The notes beneath the pieces are model-generated. The model had not been told where the DNA came from. It did not search any database and saw only the letters and a list, made by a program, of their open reading frames with translations. This document shows positions 11,260 through 23,554 of a stretch of DNA of 64,000 nucleotides, piece by piece; within the stretch, counting starts at the first letter, position 1; each line of letters opens with the position of its first letter. A program made the translations under genes and the position numbers. The stretch is from Leptodactylus fallax (taxonomy: Eukaryota > Chordata > Amphibia > Anura > Leptodactylidae): the NCBI GenBank assembly GCA_947044405.1, contig CAMRHE010000021.1:4634501-4698500 (forward strand), read 5' to 3'.

Positions 11260-12886
11260 CAGTGCCTTGCGAAAGTATTCGGCCCCCTTGAACTTTTCAA
11301 CCTTTTGCCACATTTCAGGCTTCAAACATAAGGATATAAAATTTAAATTTTTTTGGTGAAGAATCAACATCAAGTAAGGCACAATTGTGAAGTGGAACGA
11401 AAGTTATTGGTTATTTTAAAGTTTTGTAAAAAATAAAAAACTGAAAAGTGGGGCGTGCAATATTATTCGGCCCCTTTACTTTCAGTGCAGCAAACTCACT
11501 CCAGAAGTTCAGTGAGGATCTCTGAATGATCCAATGTTGTCCTAAATGACTGATGATGATAAATATAATCCACCTGTGTGTAATCAAGTCTCCGTATAAA
11601 TGCACCTGCTCTGTGATTGTCTCAGGGTTCTGTTTAAAGCGCAGAGAGCATCATGAAGACCAAGGAACACACCAGGCAGGTCCGTGATACTGTTGTGGAG
11701 AAGCCGGATTTGGATACAAAAAGATTTCCCAAACTTTAAACATCCCAAGGAGCACTGTGCAAGCGATCATATTGAAATGGAAGGAGTATCAGACCACTGC
11801 AAATCTACCAAGACCCGACCGTCCCTCTAAACTTTCATCTCAAACAAGGAGAAGACTGATCAGAGAAACAGCCAAGAGACCCATGATCACTCTGGATGAA
11901 CTGCAGAGATCTACAGCTGAGGTGGGAGAGTCTGTCCATAGGACAACAATCAGTCATACACTGCACAAATCTGGCCTTTATGGAAGAGTGGCAAGAAGAA
12001 AGCCATTTCTCAAAGATATCCATAAAAAGTCTCGTTTAAAGTTTGCCACAAGCCACCTGGGAGACACACCAAACATGTGGAAGAAGGTGCTCCGGTCAGA
12101 TGAAACCAAAATCTAACTTTTTGGCCACAATGCAAAATGATATGTTTGGCATAAAAGCAACACAGCTCATCACCCTGAACACACCATCCCCACTGTCAAA
12201 CATGGTGGTGGCAGCATCATGGTTTGGGCCTGCTTTTCTTCAGCAGGGACAGGGAAGATGGTTAAAATTGATGGGAAGATGGATGGAGCCAAATACAGGA
12301 CCATTCTGGAAGAAAACCTGTTGGAGTCTGCAAAAGACCTGAGACTGGGACGGAGATTTATCTTCCAACAAGACAATGATCCCAAACATAAAGCAAAATC
12401 TACAATGGAATGGTTCACAAATAAAGGTATCCAGGTGTTAGAATGGCCAAGTCAAAGTCCAGACCTGAATCCAATCGAGAATCTGTGGAAAGAGCTGAAA
12501 ACTGCTGTTCACAAACGCTCTCCATCCAACCTCACTGAGCTCCAGCTGTTTTCCAAGGAAGAATGGGCAAGAATTTCAGTCTCTCGATGTGCAAAACTGA
12601 TAGAGACATACCCCAAGTGACTTGCAGCTGTAATCGCAGCAAAAGGTGGTGCTACAAAGTATTAACTTAATGGGGCCGAATAATTTGGCACGCCCCACTT
12701 TTCAGTTTTTTATTTTTTACAAAAGTTTAAAATATCCAATAAATTTCGTTCCACTTCACGATTGTGTCCCACTTGTTGTTGATTCTTCACCAAAAAAATT
12801 AAAATTTTATATCCTTATGTTTGAAGCCTGAAATGTGGCAAAAGGTTGAAAAGTTCAAGGGGACCGAATACTTTCGCAAGGCACTG
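11260..12886 (+). mobile_element. DD34E Tc1 transposon, copy 1
   Basis: 1627 bp with ends CAGTGCCTTGCGAAAGTATT and the inverted mate at the right end, flanked by TA (11258-11259 and 12887-12888). Nearly identical to the copies at 55815 and 62916. It landed inside a minisatellite array. It carries a transposase frame broken by two stops and by the N-terminal frame break shared with copy 2. Confidence 0.93.
11653..12665 (+). pseudogene. Tc1 DD34E transposase pseudogene, copy 1
   Basis: ATG at 11653 reads MKTKEHTRQVRDTVVEK and then leaves frame and stops at a TAA after 28 codons. The transposase proper continues one frame over (GFGYKKISQTLNIPRSTVQA). It has a TAA at 12114-12116 in place of Glu in TKIELFG and a TGA at 12618-12620 in place of Arg in YPKRLAA. 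Motifs seen: WSDET-like (here RSDET), HGGGSIMVWACFSSAG, QQDNDPKH, SPDLNPIENLW. Inactive as read. Confidence 0.9.
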
Positions 12887-13771
12887 TATGCTCTGCAGTG
12901 GTCCCCAAACAGTATTATATGCTCCACAGTGGCCTCCCACACAGTATTTTATGCTTCCAAGAGCTCCTATACAGTATAATATGCTCCCAAGAGCTCCTCC
13001 TAGAGCCGGTGCTATTATTATACTCTGGGGTCGCCTCAGATTAAAAACAACAAAACACTTATACTCACCTTGTATCACCTCTCCTGGGAATCCTCGCTCC
13101 GTTTGGCTGTCTTCAGCATTTTTCTTGGTCCTCTTCTGCCTGGTGACTGAGGTCACGCGCCTTAGATGTTACCACTGGGGGCTGTGATTGGGCCTCAGGG
13201 GTCACATGGGGCGCGATGACGTCATTACGCCAGCACCCTGCGTGACCTCAGTCACAGGCCGGAAGAGCCCTGGAGAGGATGCTGAGCCTAGGAGAGGTGA
13301 GTATAAGTATTTTTTTTTTATTTTTAGTCACCTCCCCTGGGCTGGCATCTATAGAAAAGGGGCCGGTCACAACCCCTGTGGCCGTTATCATTACGCCACT
13401 TCCTGCAGGCTGGCAGGCATAGATTTTAGTTCTGGGACACAAGACCTCCCATGGTGCACCAGAATTATTAAGGGGCTGGCCTCTCTTAATAATTCAGACA
13501 CATGTATATTAATATTAATATTCACATGATGTGCCGGTCTTAATAAATTCCCCCCCAATGTACTGGAATTCTGGCTTAATTTGTGCCAAAAAAAAAAAAA
13601 AAAATAGCCTACATGCTGTGCACTGTATTTATTATGAGTTGTAGACATATTTTCACCTTTCCAGCAAGGTGGTGTGACTTAACAACACACGCCAACATTG
13701 TCTCAAAAATCTGTTGCAAGAATTTGGCACAAAGTTTCAAGAAAAATAAAGAACTGCATATTCATAATTGA

Positions 13772-14016
13772 AGCTGAGTTCACACCTGCGCTTGCACTAC
13801 GTTCGGGGATTCTGTTACCCTCTCCACATGAAAAATGCGGAGAGAAAAGCGCTGCAAGCAGCTTTTCTCTCCACATTTTTCCACCCTTTTCGGGCAGAAA
13901 ACACACAGACCACATTATAGTCTATGGGGTCCTCGGGTTTCCTAAGGTAACCTCTTTTTTATGCGGATTAGGTTTCCGTTCGGGGGGGTCCACTTGGAGA
14001 TGTGAACCTAGCCTTA
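13772..14016. repeat. MITE of the GGTTCACAC-end group
   Basis: Left end GAGTTCACACCTGCGCTTGC and right end GATGTGAACCTAGCCTTAT are inverted mates, like the ends of the palindrome at 5311. Internal text differs from 5311. A 107-codon frame across it (13698) has no family features. Confidence 0.5.
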
Positions 14017-14330
14017 TATGACATAACATACTCTGCAATGATCACTCTGATGGTGGCGCTCAGCAGTAAAGTGCAATCCACAACAATCCAAAAGAAGCGG
14101 GATCTCTCCAATGAAAAGCCCTCTTATTGACACACAAGGCTCGCCTTAGGGTGGATGATGCCCAGAACAAAATCTTTTTCTTTTTTGGTGTCCTGTATCC
14201 ATCGCAAGATAAACAGAATATAAATATACCTTTAAGCACTGGCCTATTTAGGTTCTTAAGGTCTAATCTTTTTTTTCATTACTGAATTCCAGTCATAACT
14301 TTGTTATTTTTCCATTGACCTTGCCACATA

Positions 14331-14686
14331 CAGGTGCATCTCAAGAACTTAGAATATCTTTGAAACATTTATTTCTTTCAGTAATTAAATTAAAAAAGTG
14401 ACCTCCTATATTTTCTAGATTCTTTACACACAGAGTGTTCTATTTCAAGTGTTTTATTTCTGTAAATGTTGATTATTGATTACTAGTAATGAAAACGCAA
14501 ATCCAAGAAAATTAGAATATTGTGAAAAAGTTCAGTATTGTAAATTCAGTGTGTCACCTGCCAAGGTTTCCTAAGCCTTTAAATGGTCCCTCAGTCTGGT
14601 TCAGTAGGACACACAATCATGGAAGACGCTGATTATGAATTGTATTACTGAATTACTGAAATGAATGAACGTTTGAGATGCACCTG
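14331..14686. mobile_element. Tc1/mariner-like MITE, intact copy
   Basis: 356 bp with ends CAGGTGCATCTCAAGAACTT and the inverted mate ending GAGATGCACCTG, flanked by TA. It is the uninterrupted relative of the copy at 1832-4962, and its CCTTTAAATGG (near 14576) is the empty site for the piggyBac insertion found there. Confidence 0.8.
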
Positions 14687-15469
14687 TAGCAGTTTGTCTT
14701 CGTTGCAAGATAGTCCAAAAGATGCACCATTTCCTGGAAAAAGCCATTTTTGTGTGCAGAAGACTCAAGTGCAATAGGAGCATGCCAGAGCCTCAAAGGG
14801 CTCTATGAAAACTTCAGGCTCTGGCATACTCAATGGCGCTTGAGCCTCATGTGCACATATATACAAAAATGGCCTTTACAAGGAAATTACAACTATTGCA
14901 TGTTTGATGGTGTTCAGAATAAGGTCCCCTAAAATGCACTGTGGCTGTTTAATATAAGGTTTCCTGGAAAAAAAACATTCCCTTTAAATAACGCAGCTGA
15001 GAGTGGATCACATTTAAAGGGGATGTCGAGTTGGAAAAACACGATTGCTTCCATACAGAAACATTGGAACACCAATACATGGGTTGTGCCCTGTGTTGCA
15101 GCTCAGCTAAATTGAATGAAATAAAACTGTGTTGCAGTACCACTGACAAACTGTGTACAGTTGTGGTGCTATTTTTGTATTCTTTTTTTGTGTTTTGTCT
15201 AGGAGATGGTTACTGCCTAGGGAGTAGGAAGAGAATCCATTTTTGGCAAGAAGAAAATCCCAAAATCCCACCTGCCCAGCCCTTAGCATGCTTCTGTATC
15301 AGGGGTCACTAGTGTGACAATTGGGAAAGAGGGATACAAATACCGTAGTTATGATTTCAGCATGGTAGGAGCCTTACATGTGGAAGGCCTTCACAACGAT
15401 TCTTCAAGTAATTACATATGGAGTTGGTAAAAGTTTGATGATGTCGTATAAAATGCTAGTTTAGGCTTC

Positions 15470-15826
15470 TCTAAGGGTGTTGTCATACAGAGGAATTTGC
15501 CGTGGATTTGGGGGGTGGATTTCGCCCCCGAATGCGGAGTAGATTCCTCCTGGAATCTGCCTCCCATTGTTTTCAAAGGGAGGCTGAGATCGCAGCAGGA
15601 CGCGGAAAAAATAAGTGTCCTGCTCAATCTTGGTGCGGATTGCGCAGCTCGAGACTCCCTCCTGATTAGGTCCATTCCTCCGGGCCTATTCAGGAGCGGG
15701 ATGCCACGCCGGAATGCTGATGCACTGCATCAGCATCCCGTCGCGGCTAGACCAGGGCGAAAATGCCGGCGGCAGAAAATGAAGAGGAATTCCTCTTCAT
15801 TTTCTGCCGTGTGAACATACCCTAAG
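15470..15826. repeat. MITE-like repeat, GAGGAATTTGCCG family
   Basis: Begins TAAGGGTGTTGTCATACAGA and ends GTGTGAACATACCCTAAG, imperfect inverted mates. A related copy is at 46750-47012 (GAGGAATTTGCCGCGGATTC, and GATGCACTGCATC-GCATCCCGTCGC). No coding capacity. Confidence 0.5.
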
Positions 15827-16319
15827 GGGGGACCCTGCGCCTTTTGTTGTCAAGGACTCTGCTACAGGAATATTACATGTTGTTAAGGTTTCTATTGTTT
15901 TTGTATTCTGCTAACCGGGGCATAGCTATAGGGGGTGCAGTAGTAGCAATTGCTACTGGGTCCTGGAGCCTCAGGGGGGACCAAAGACCTCACTAAAACA
16001 TAAGAAGACCCAAGTAATATTGACAGCACCTGGTAAGTGGGTGCCCTGCTGCATATTTTGTATTGGGGCCCCGAAGCTTTAAGTTATGTCTCTGTTTCTA
16101 ACATTGTGTTTTACAGGTTGTCTGTACTGAAGAACAATAAAGCTGTGACCATTCAATTTTCCAATAAAGACTGTTGTGTTGTGTGTTTAATAGCTAGGTG
16201 GGTGGTCAGGTAGGACCCTTCAGATCGGCCTTTGTCATGTCTATTAGTAAATGTAGGCCAATGTTCTTGTGCCTGAATGGGCTCCCTCAATTTCTTGGTA
16301 CTATTGGTGCTACATCCAA

Positions 16320-17150
16320 TAGCGTAACTAGCAGAGACTGGGCCCCCCAGCAAACTTTTGACTTGTCCTCCCCCCCACAGCATATCGCCCCCTTTCCTGG
16401 CCTCCACACAGTATAACGCCCCATTTACACACACTATAATGTCCCATAGCAGCCTCCAGACAGTATAATGTTCCACAGCGGCCCCACCTCACATTATTAT
16501 GTCCCACAGAAGCCCCTCCACACAGTATTAAGTCCCACAGCGGCCCCTCCACACAGTTCTATGTCCCATAGCGGCCCCTGCACACAGTATTATGCCCCAT
16601 AATGTATCATCCACGAACTATTATTATACTTTTCAGACCCAGAGTATGATGATCGGGGGCCCAGGGGAGGTGAAAAACATAGAAACCAATGTTACTTACC
16701 TCTCCTGGGCTCTGGTGTACTCTCTGCTGCTTTCAGCCCTCTTCAGTGTCAAGTCAGGCCAAAGGGGGCCGTACATAGACATCACGTGGTCCAAGCCGGC
16801 ATCGCAACGCATAATAATGTCTGGGACATCAATAAAGAGGCCTGAAGATTGCAGGGAATTATGCCGGAATGCAGGAGAGGTGACAACACTGGTTTTTATG
16901 TTTTCTCACCTCCCCTGGACCTCCGATCATTATACTCCGAGGTCTGAAAAGACCCCACAGTATAATAATAGCAGTATTCATTGGGGTTCGCGGGCCCGCA
17001 GCCTCACTTACTAATCCCTGCTCCTGGTCACAGCCGCATCCGCTTCCGCTTTCTGCCCTCCAGGGGGCCCAGTGACATGATATGGGACGCAGAAGGGGAA
17101 GCTGAGCAGGAGCTGGAATCGGTAAGTAAATGGGGCCCGTTACCTGCTGG
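16320..17150. repeat. Compound repeat with minisatellite
   Basis: Starts AGCGTAACTAGCAGAGACTG, then about seven imperfect units of roughly 30 bp (CCCATAGCGGCCCCTGCACA type) at 16385-16612, then TCACCTCYCCTGG blocks in both orientations and a TATACTCCGAGGTCTGAAAA-centred hairpin near 16926-16975. The 140-codon frame at 16592 falls wholly inside and is not a gene. Confidence 0.5.
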
Positions 17151-17330
17151 GGTTACTCAACATGGCTCCCCATGCCAAAGAAAAAGAATTGTTGCTCTAC
17201 ATCAAGATGGCCTAGGCTATAAGAAGATTGCCAACACAATGAAACTGAGCTGCAGCACGGTGGCCAAGACCTTACAGCGGTTTAACAATTCAGACCTCGC
17301 CATGGTCGACAAAGAAGTTAAGTGCCTGTG
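17150..17330 (+). pseudogene. Fragment of Tc1-like transposase N-terminus
   Basis: Reads RKRIVALHQDGLGYKKIANT and then MKLSCSTVAKTLQRFNNS, a typical Tc1 paired-domain helix-turn-helix (KRIVALH...GYKKIA...STV-KTLQRF). Nothing of the DDE domain follows, so this is a short relic. Confidence 0.6.
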
Positions 17331-19084
17331 CTCAGTGTTATATCCAGAGGTTGTCTTAGCAAAATAGAAAAATCTGATGGCCAAGGCATTTTTGGCACAA
17401 GTCAGGTCCCATTCGCCAAAGATTTGCCAATTCTGCCCCAGTTTTCTGCCACGTCATGCAGAGTGATTGAATAAGTTTTTGTGTATAATTTTTCCAAACG
17501 TGTGAGCAGCCTGTATGTGACGTGTCCTGTGTTATGTGCGAGTCCTGTGTATGCATCATATTTGCATGGTGCCAGTGCCATGTCTGCATCATGTGTCCCA
17601 TGTGGAATATATTATATACTTTTTGTAGCTTTGTTGTTGAAGGCAGGGGCCCTTTGTTGTCCGTGTCCACCACTGCTAGAAGTCAACAGGGTAAAAAATG
17701 CAGGGTTTCTGCAGGTAAGGTGTTTTTCAAAAATACACGTTGTGTTTTCTACAGCAATTTCCCTCCGTGTGTGAAGAAGATTATATTAAATCCCATGAAC
17801 TTTGTGACTATTAAGACAACTATTAGTGTTTTCTGCCATTGTATTTCCTCAATTTGTGGAAGAAGAAGAAACAGGTGGGTCATGGTGGAGCACAATACAT
17901 GATTATTTCAGTATACCTCTCTCAGTCTGTGAGTTTTTAGTTGCAGTTTTTGAAGCCAGAAGTGGCTTGAAAAGAAAAAGTGAATTACCACATATGCTTC
18001 ATAGGTTCTCTCCTTTTATGATCCATACCTGGTTTCGGCTTCAATAGCAGAATAAAAAAAAAAAAATAAAAAAAATGAAAGTGTTATCCCTACCCTGCTG
18101 TTGTTACTATAGACTATTCTATTCACATAATTACACTACATATAAAATGCCACCAGAGGCACGTTACATCTTTCTTCCTACTTTTCTATTTATCAGAATA
18201 CAATCCTATCAGCCAACAGAAAATGCAGGGCACTGAAAGAACCAGGCTGTAAGTGGGTGGTATTGTTTGCAACAAGGAAGCAAACCCAAGGAAACTAAGA
18301 ACAGTAAACTCCATGCAGACCGAATGAAAACAACTGCTCCTAAAGATTTAAGAATATCAAGTAACAAATAATATAGAAGAAAAAAAAATGCAAAAAATGT
18401 AATTTATCCTGAGCTGCACCTCTGAAACGCATGTATAATTGTACAACAGTCCTTACAAAATGGGGTAAACCCTGCAGCTGTCCCCAAGCCCAGTGATCTC
18501 TGTATAGTCAAGGACTTACCCAACATTGCTGTCAAACACCCAGCTCTGTGCTGTAGACCGTTGTGCTTGTTCTCAGACGGATGTAGTTACAGTAATGCTG
18601 GAGGAGAGGCGGATCCTGGAGAAGCCTGCCCTGGGGAGGAGGTAGCTGTGCCTGATCTGAAGACTAGAGGCCGCAGCTAGTATTCATATTCACATTTGGC
18701 AGATTTTCAGGGCAGGTCCTAGAAACTGATGTATTATAGTCACTGTGCAGCTGGCTCTCAGGACTGCTTCCTCTACCGATGTCTATGGCTGCACTTAATG
18801 CTTTTATTTTTTTACTGAAAACAAGTAGCTACTACTAGGTTTGGCTCAAAAACAATTGCACTAAATCTGCAACCAAAAAAAAAAGCAGCGTTTACGTACC
18901 ATGGGCCTTAGCCTAAGGGTAGTGCCACACAATGTACCTGGATGCAGCTATAGTCACATTATTTTCACGTCTCTGTAAGTGAAAGCACTGACTACTTTTA
19001 GCTGGATTCAATTATTGGACTGAGGTTTTGCTGTTACCCCACGGTCAGTAAAGGTGAAAGCTGAAATTAGTCGGTGCTTTCACT
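17331..19084. other. Intergenic stretch without recognised gene
   Basis: Contains A-rich runs (18050-18077) and short open frames without family features. No splice-consistent exon recognised. Confidence 0.4.
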
Positions 19085-19958
19085 TAGGATGGGTTCACAT
19101 GGCACTTTTTTGCTGAAGAACTGAGCATAGTTTTTAATTGCAATAATTTATAGCACATGTTACTATACATTTCATCTGTGTGGTGCGCTATACTGCCTTG
19201 CTCGACTGTTACCAACCCCTTGGCTAGCTGACCTCCCTTTTGTTGTTGTTTGTCCTGTCTGCGTTCTGTGTTGTCACTTATATTAAGAAGGGACCATCGA
19301 CCAGTTGCTGGCTGTTGCCTAGAACAGATCAGGCAAGTAGCCAGGGCCAGTGGGGGGGGTTCAGCTTAGGGTTCACTGTCTTGTTGTGCCCCTCCCCTCA
19401 GGGTTCACCAGCAGCTACCTTACACCTTTATTTGCTACCAGCTTAATGCCCTCCTTCATCTGCCCCAGTTTAATTGTCCCCTTCATCTTCCCCCAGTTTA
19501 ATATCCCCCTCCATCTGCAACCAGTTTAATGTCCCCCTTTATCTCTCCCCAGTCTAATGTACCACCCAAAGTTTAACATAATAAAATCACTGATACTCAT
19601 CTCTCCTCGCTCCCCTGCTGTCTCTTCTCCTGGAGTGTTCAGGGAGCTGCAGGCGCGATGTGAGTGACATCATCAGATCACGCCTACAGCTCCCGGGGCC
19701 AGAGCATGCAGAGGGGAACAGTGCGAAAGCAAGAGCTTCTGCTTCACCATTGTATTCAACTCTCCGGACGCAGATGAGTTGAATCCGGGACATACCTCCC
19801 GCCGACTGGGATGGCGGGACAGGACCCACAATCCGGGACTGTTCTGCAGAATCTGGGATGGTTGGGAGGTATGGTAACGTGCTACTCATTGCAGCAACTT
19901 AAAACTAGACGCTGCTCTTCAGCAAAAAAAAATAAAACGCTGTGCAAACCCACCCTTC
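19085..19958. repeat. 870-bp element with inverted ends and internal minisatellite
   Basis: Left AGGATGGGTTCACATGGCAC...TTTTTTGCTGAAGAACTGAG pairs with the right end (CTCTTCAGCAAAAAAAAAT ... GCAAACCCACCCTT) inverted. Inside, 19441-19570 holds about four units of roughly 35 bp (CCCCTTCATCTGCCCCCAGT-TTAATGT type). The 100-codon minus-strand frame is a shadow. Confidence 0.55.
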
Positions 19959-20129
19959 CAGTGAAAGCGTGAAAGCAGTGACAGCCGCATTCAGATACTT
20001 TGTCTGACCTCACCCTAAAAAAAGCACCATGTAAACCCAGACTATGGGATAATAAGTCTGCTGCTTCTGGTCATGCAGGTATTGTACTCTTGATGGGGCC
20101 CCAGTAGTTTTTGCGAATGGGGCCCATGG

Positions 20130-20543
20130 TGTTACGGGACCAGTTCCACTAATTAATTATTATAACAGTCATTATTATTTTGTGTGGTGGTTTGGTCCTT
20201 TTCCCTTCCCTCCTATTTTCTATCCCCAGTGGTTCTTACCTGGTTTGAGGTCAATCCTGAGTCAGCTATGCCTCTGGCACGAGTAGGTTCTTGAATCTTC
20301 TTTGAAGTCTGCGTAGCAGCAGGATCGTCAGCTGATTGGACTGTTGGCTTCACTGGCTGGAAAAATCAAGGTTTAATTAAAGCTGTTTCAGCAGTTTGGG
20401 GTCTTCGTCCCCTGGATCCAGATGGAGCAGCCCCTCCCCCATCCCTCCCCATATAAGGGATGTCATGGCGATGCTTTATTAGAAGGGTTTTTAGTACCAT
20501 CAAGTCATTTTGATGGTTCTTAATTATTTATTGATTTGAATTA

Positions 20544-20584
<41 letters not shown>

Positions 20585-20706
20585 CTGAATTGGTAACTCC
20601 TTAATAAAGGCATCACAGCCAAATTTATTCCACAAGTTAAAGTGTGTATGGCCTTATTTATTTATTATTATTTATGGTTGATTGGGAGCAATTGGGACTT
20701 GTAACA
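20130..20706 (+). mobile_element. Probable solo LTR
   Basis: 577 bp beginning TGTTACGGGACC and ending GGGACTTGTAACA, so TG...CA with a 6-bp inverted end TGTTAC/GTAACA. It has a TATA-like CCATATAAGG (near 20451) and AATAAAGG (near 20603) in the right order for LTR promoter and poly(A) signals. A 39-bp ATT microsatellite lies inside (about 20547-20585). I could not find a clean target duplication (CATGG left, CTATG right), so the call is tentative. No internal retroviral or gag-pol sequence lies beside it. Confidence 0.5.
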
Positions 20707-22377
20707 CTATGCTTGGAATGTGATTTATTATGGCTAAGGCTACACAGCGACATTTGTTGTGCGACACATGACAAATAAAGCCATTCATTTCTAGGGCCAC
20801 ACAAAAATCCAACCTTGTCTGACTTTATGTGGCATGCAGCACGTTTCCCACAGACAACAATTGTGTCACATGTGACAGCGAGTTATGCATGACTACAATT
20901 GCTGCTTTTACAATCTTTGCTGTAATTTTTCATAATGCCCATTTTTTTCTTGTGAATTTGTGCATATGTAAGACAGTCAATTACAATCTTTACAGTATAT
21001 ATTTCTTTAAAGCAATCACTGACGTATCCACATCACGTCGCATTAAAGTTGCACAACTTTTCGTTGCATGATTTTAATTCGATTTTTAATTGCTTGACTA
21101 ATGTTGCCATGTGGCCAAAGCCTATCTGGTATAAATAAAATCCTACATGTAATGGGATATGGGTAGATGGTTTATTCATATGTTGCATGATTTTTGGGAA
21201 AATTACAGCAAGAACCACAACATGCCCATGAGCTGTGAATACACCAGATCAGTAATATACAGGTTACATCCTGCTGCAATGCCCAGGATCACAGATTAGT
21301 CATTTATGCTGTATTCACATAGCAGTGCTGATTCTTGGCCAGGTGAGTCAGCAATAGTGTGGCATTCTTTTTCTTAACTGATCCATTGACTTTCATGGGC
21401 AGAACTTTCCTGAGTATATTGATAGTGCAAATAGAGCCTTAAACCTCCAGATGCTATGGTCAAACGCAACTGCAGCGCCTAGGTGGTTTGACAGAGGGAC
21501 TATGCATTCTATGTTGTCTCTTTGGCCAAGCGACAATGCAATGTGGTTACAAATGTTAAGGTCACTGTTTACATAAGACAGTTGTCAGTTATCATATGGG
21601 ACCGGCCACACTATAAGAAAATTAGGTTTCAAATTCTTCAATGCTTGTAAGGAGATGCCACCAGAACATGTGGGTTAGCAAAAAACATGCAGACTCAGCT
21701 GATCTAATCTTACTATATATTAACTAGCTGGGAACATAAGCAGCACCTTAGCAGACTGGAGATGCCATAGAAATACGGGAATAAATACGCTGAGTGGGTG
21801 AGATGAGCATCCCAATATTTACAGTATCTTGAGATGGTAATCCACCTATTACTGAATGCATGTCTACTGGGAGTGGCATCTCGGTGGTCATTTTAGCTCA
21901 CAGGATCACCATCTCCAATACAGTGGATTCAGGTCATAAATAGCTCAATCAGTTTATGTTTCTCTTTTCACAGGACAATAACAAATCCTCAGCAGTCTGT
22001 CTACTGACTAGACATTCAGTGTGCATCACTACGAGACCCTGGGCCTACGGACCAGTGTAATGAATTGTATATATGTTATACTGCTTTGTTATGTTTTAAT
22101 TTGTCCTTGTCCTAAACATTCCCACAAGTCTGAAGAGAGTAAATATGGTTTAGGCTTGGTACTTTTTTGTTTGCTACTTTTTGTGAGTGGTGTGGGTATA
22201 TAATTTTTTTGCCTACCATAAGTTGAGAGTGGTGGCAGCTATTTGTGTGGATGTGTGATTGTAGAGGGTCACTTCTCTGTAGCTTAATGTGGTAAGTGAG
22301 TTGGAAGAGAGTGTGGGCCCCCCCCCTGTGGGAAGGGTTAGCACATTATTTGTAGAGCCCTTCCAACTGGCTGCTCA
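20707..22377. other. Intergenic stretch without recognised gene
   Basis: AT-rich, with only short open frames. Nothing recognised on either strand. Confidence 0.4.
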
Positions 22378-22381
22378 TTAA

Positions 22382-23554
22382 TTCCTTCCCGCTGGTGACA
22401 TTTTTCGATTTTTGTTTTTGACTCCCAAACCCCATAACTTTTTTTATTTTTCTGTTCACAGAGCCATATGAGGGCTTAATGTTTGTGGGACAAATTGTTC
22501 TTCATAATGGTACCATTTATTATTCTGTACAATGTACTGGGAAGCTGGAAAAAGATTCAGAATTGGGTGGAAGTTGAGAAAAAGTGCATTTGTGTGACTT
22601 TCTACGGGCTTTGTTTTTACAGCGTTCACTCTGCAGCCAAAATGACATGTCACCTGTATTCTGTGTTTTGGTGCGATTCTGGGGATATCAAATTCATATA
22701 GTTTTATTTACATTTTAACCCCTTAACAAAGATCTAAAACTTTGCAAAAAAAATTTTTTTTCTTAAAGTCACCATATTCTGACACCCATAACTTTTTTAT
22801 ATTTCTGTGTACGGTGACACATAGGGCGTCTTTTTTTTGCGGGGTCAGGTGTAATTTTTAGTTATACCCTTTTGGGGAATGTCTATTGCTTTGATCATTT
22901 TTTATTCAAATTTTTATCAGAGGCAAAATAGCGAGAAAAACTGCGGTTCGGCACTTTTTTTTTTTTTCCCGCTACTGCATTCACTGTACGGGAAAAATAT
23001 TTTTATAGATTTGTAGACTGGGCATTTTGGACACAGGGATACCTAATGTGTATGTGTTTCACAAAATTTAAGTACTTTTATATGTGTTCTAGTGAAAGGG
23101 GGGTCATTTGAATTTTAAATATTTTTTATTTTACTTTTTAAATTTTTTTTTCTTGCATTTATTAGACCCCCTAGGGGTCTTGATCCCCAGAGTGTCTGAT
23201 CACTAAAGCAATGAAATGTATTGCAAAATATCGGCACTTCTATAGATCAGCCTGCAACAGAAGTATATGACAGACAAGCCTGAGAACCTTCAATAGGCTC
23301 CCAGCTGCCATGCCAACGGGATGCCGGCCCTGGATCTTGCTCCGGGTACCGGCGATCCCCGGAAAATGTCCGCGCCCAGGCGCTGCCGGCAAAGTGGCAC
23401 CTCGGTCAACTTTGCGGGCACTGATTGTGGGCATTAGCACCGGGCCTCTTCTGTATAATACAGCAGAGACCTGGTGGCCGCTCAGCTGCTGAGCGACTGC
23501 CATATTTAAATACCCGACATCTGCCATACTATTATGGCGGATGTCCGGAAGGGG
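22382..23554. mobile_element. Non-autonomous piggyBac-like element (TTAA-CCCCTTCC ends)
   Basis: Flanked by TTAA (22378-22381 and 23555-23558). Right end reads inward from TTAA as CCCCTTCCGGACATCC, left end as TTCCTTCCCGCTGG, so short imperfect inverted ends. Inside are T-rich text and the block ATATGAGGGCTTAATGTTTG-TGGGACAAATTGT shared with 46187, 51452 and 53740. No transposase. Confidence 0.65.

Larger units (their letters stand above)
10916..13440. repeat. Compound repeat with minisatellite, host of a Tc1 insertion
   Basis: Begins GTGGCGTAACTAAAGTTTTG and the GGGCCCC-rich phrase also seen at 16320. It contains tandem units of about 30 bp (ACAGTATTATATGCTCCACA plus GTGGCC) at 11095-11259 and 12888-12990, separated by the Tc1 element at 11260-12886. 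The rest includes TATTATACTCTGGGGTC (near 13014) and two TCACCTCYCCTGGG blocks in inverted order. Related modules are at 16320-17150, 43610-44040 and 50396-51000. Confidence 0.55.

Noticed and set aside
16592..17014. 140-codon plus-strand open frame
   Set aside because: Falls inside the minisatellite-bearing compound repeat; composition and repeat boxes explain it.
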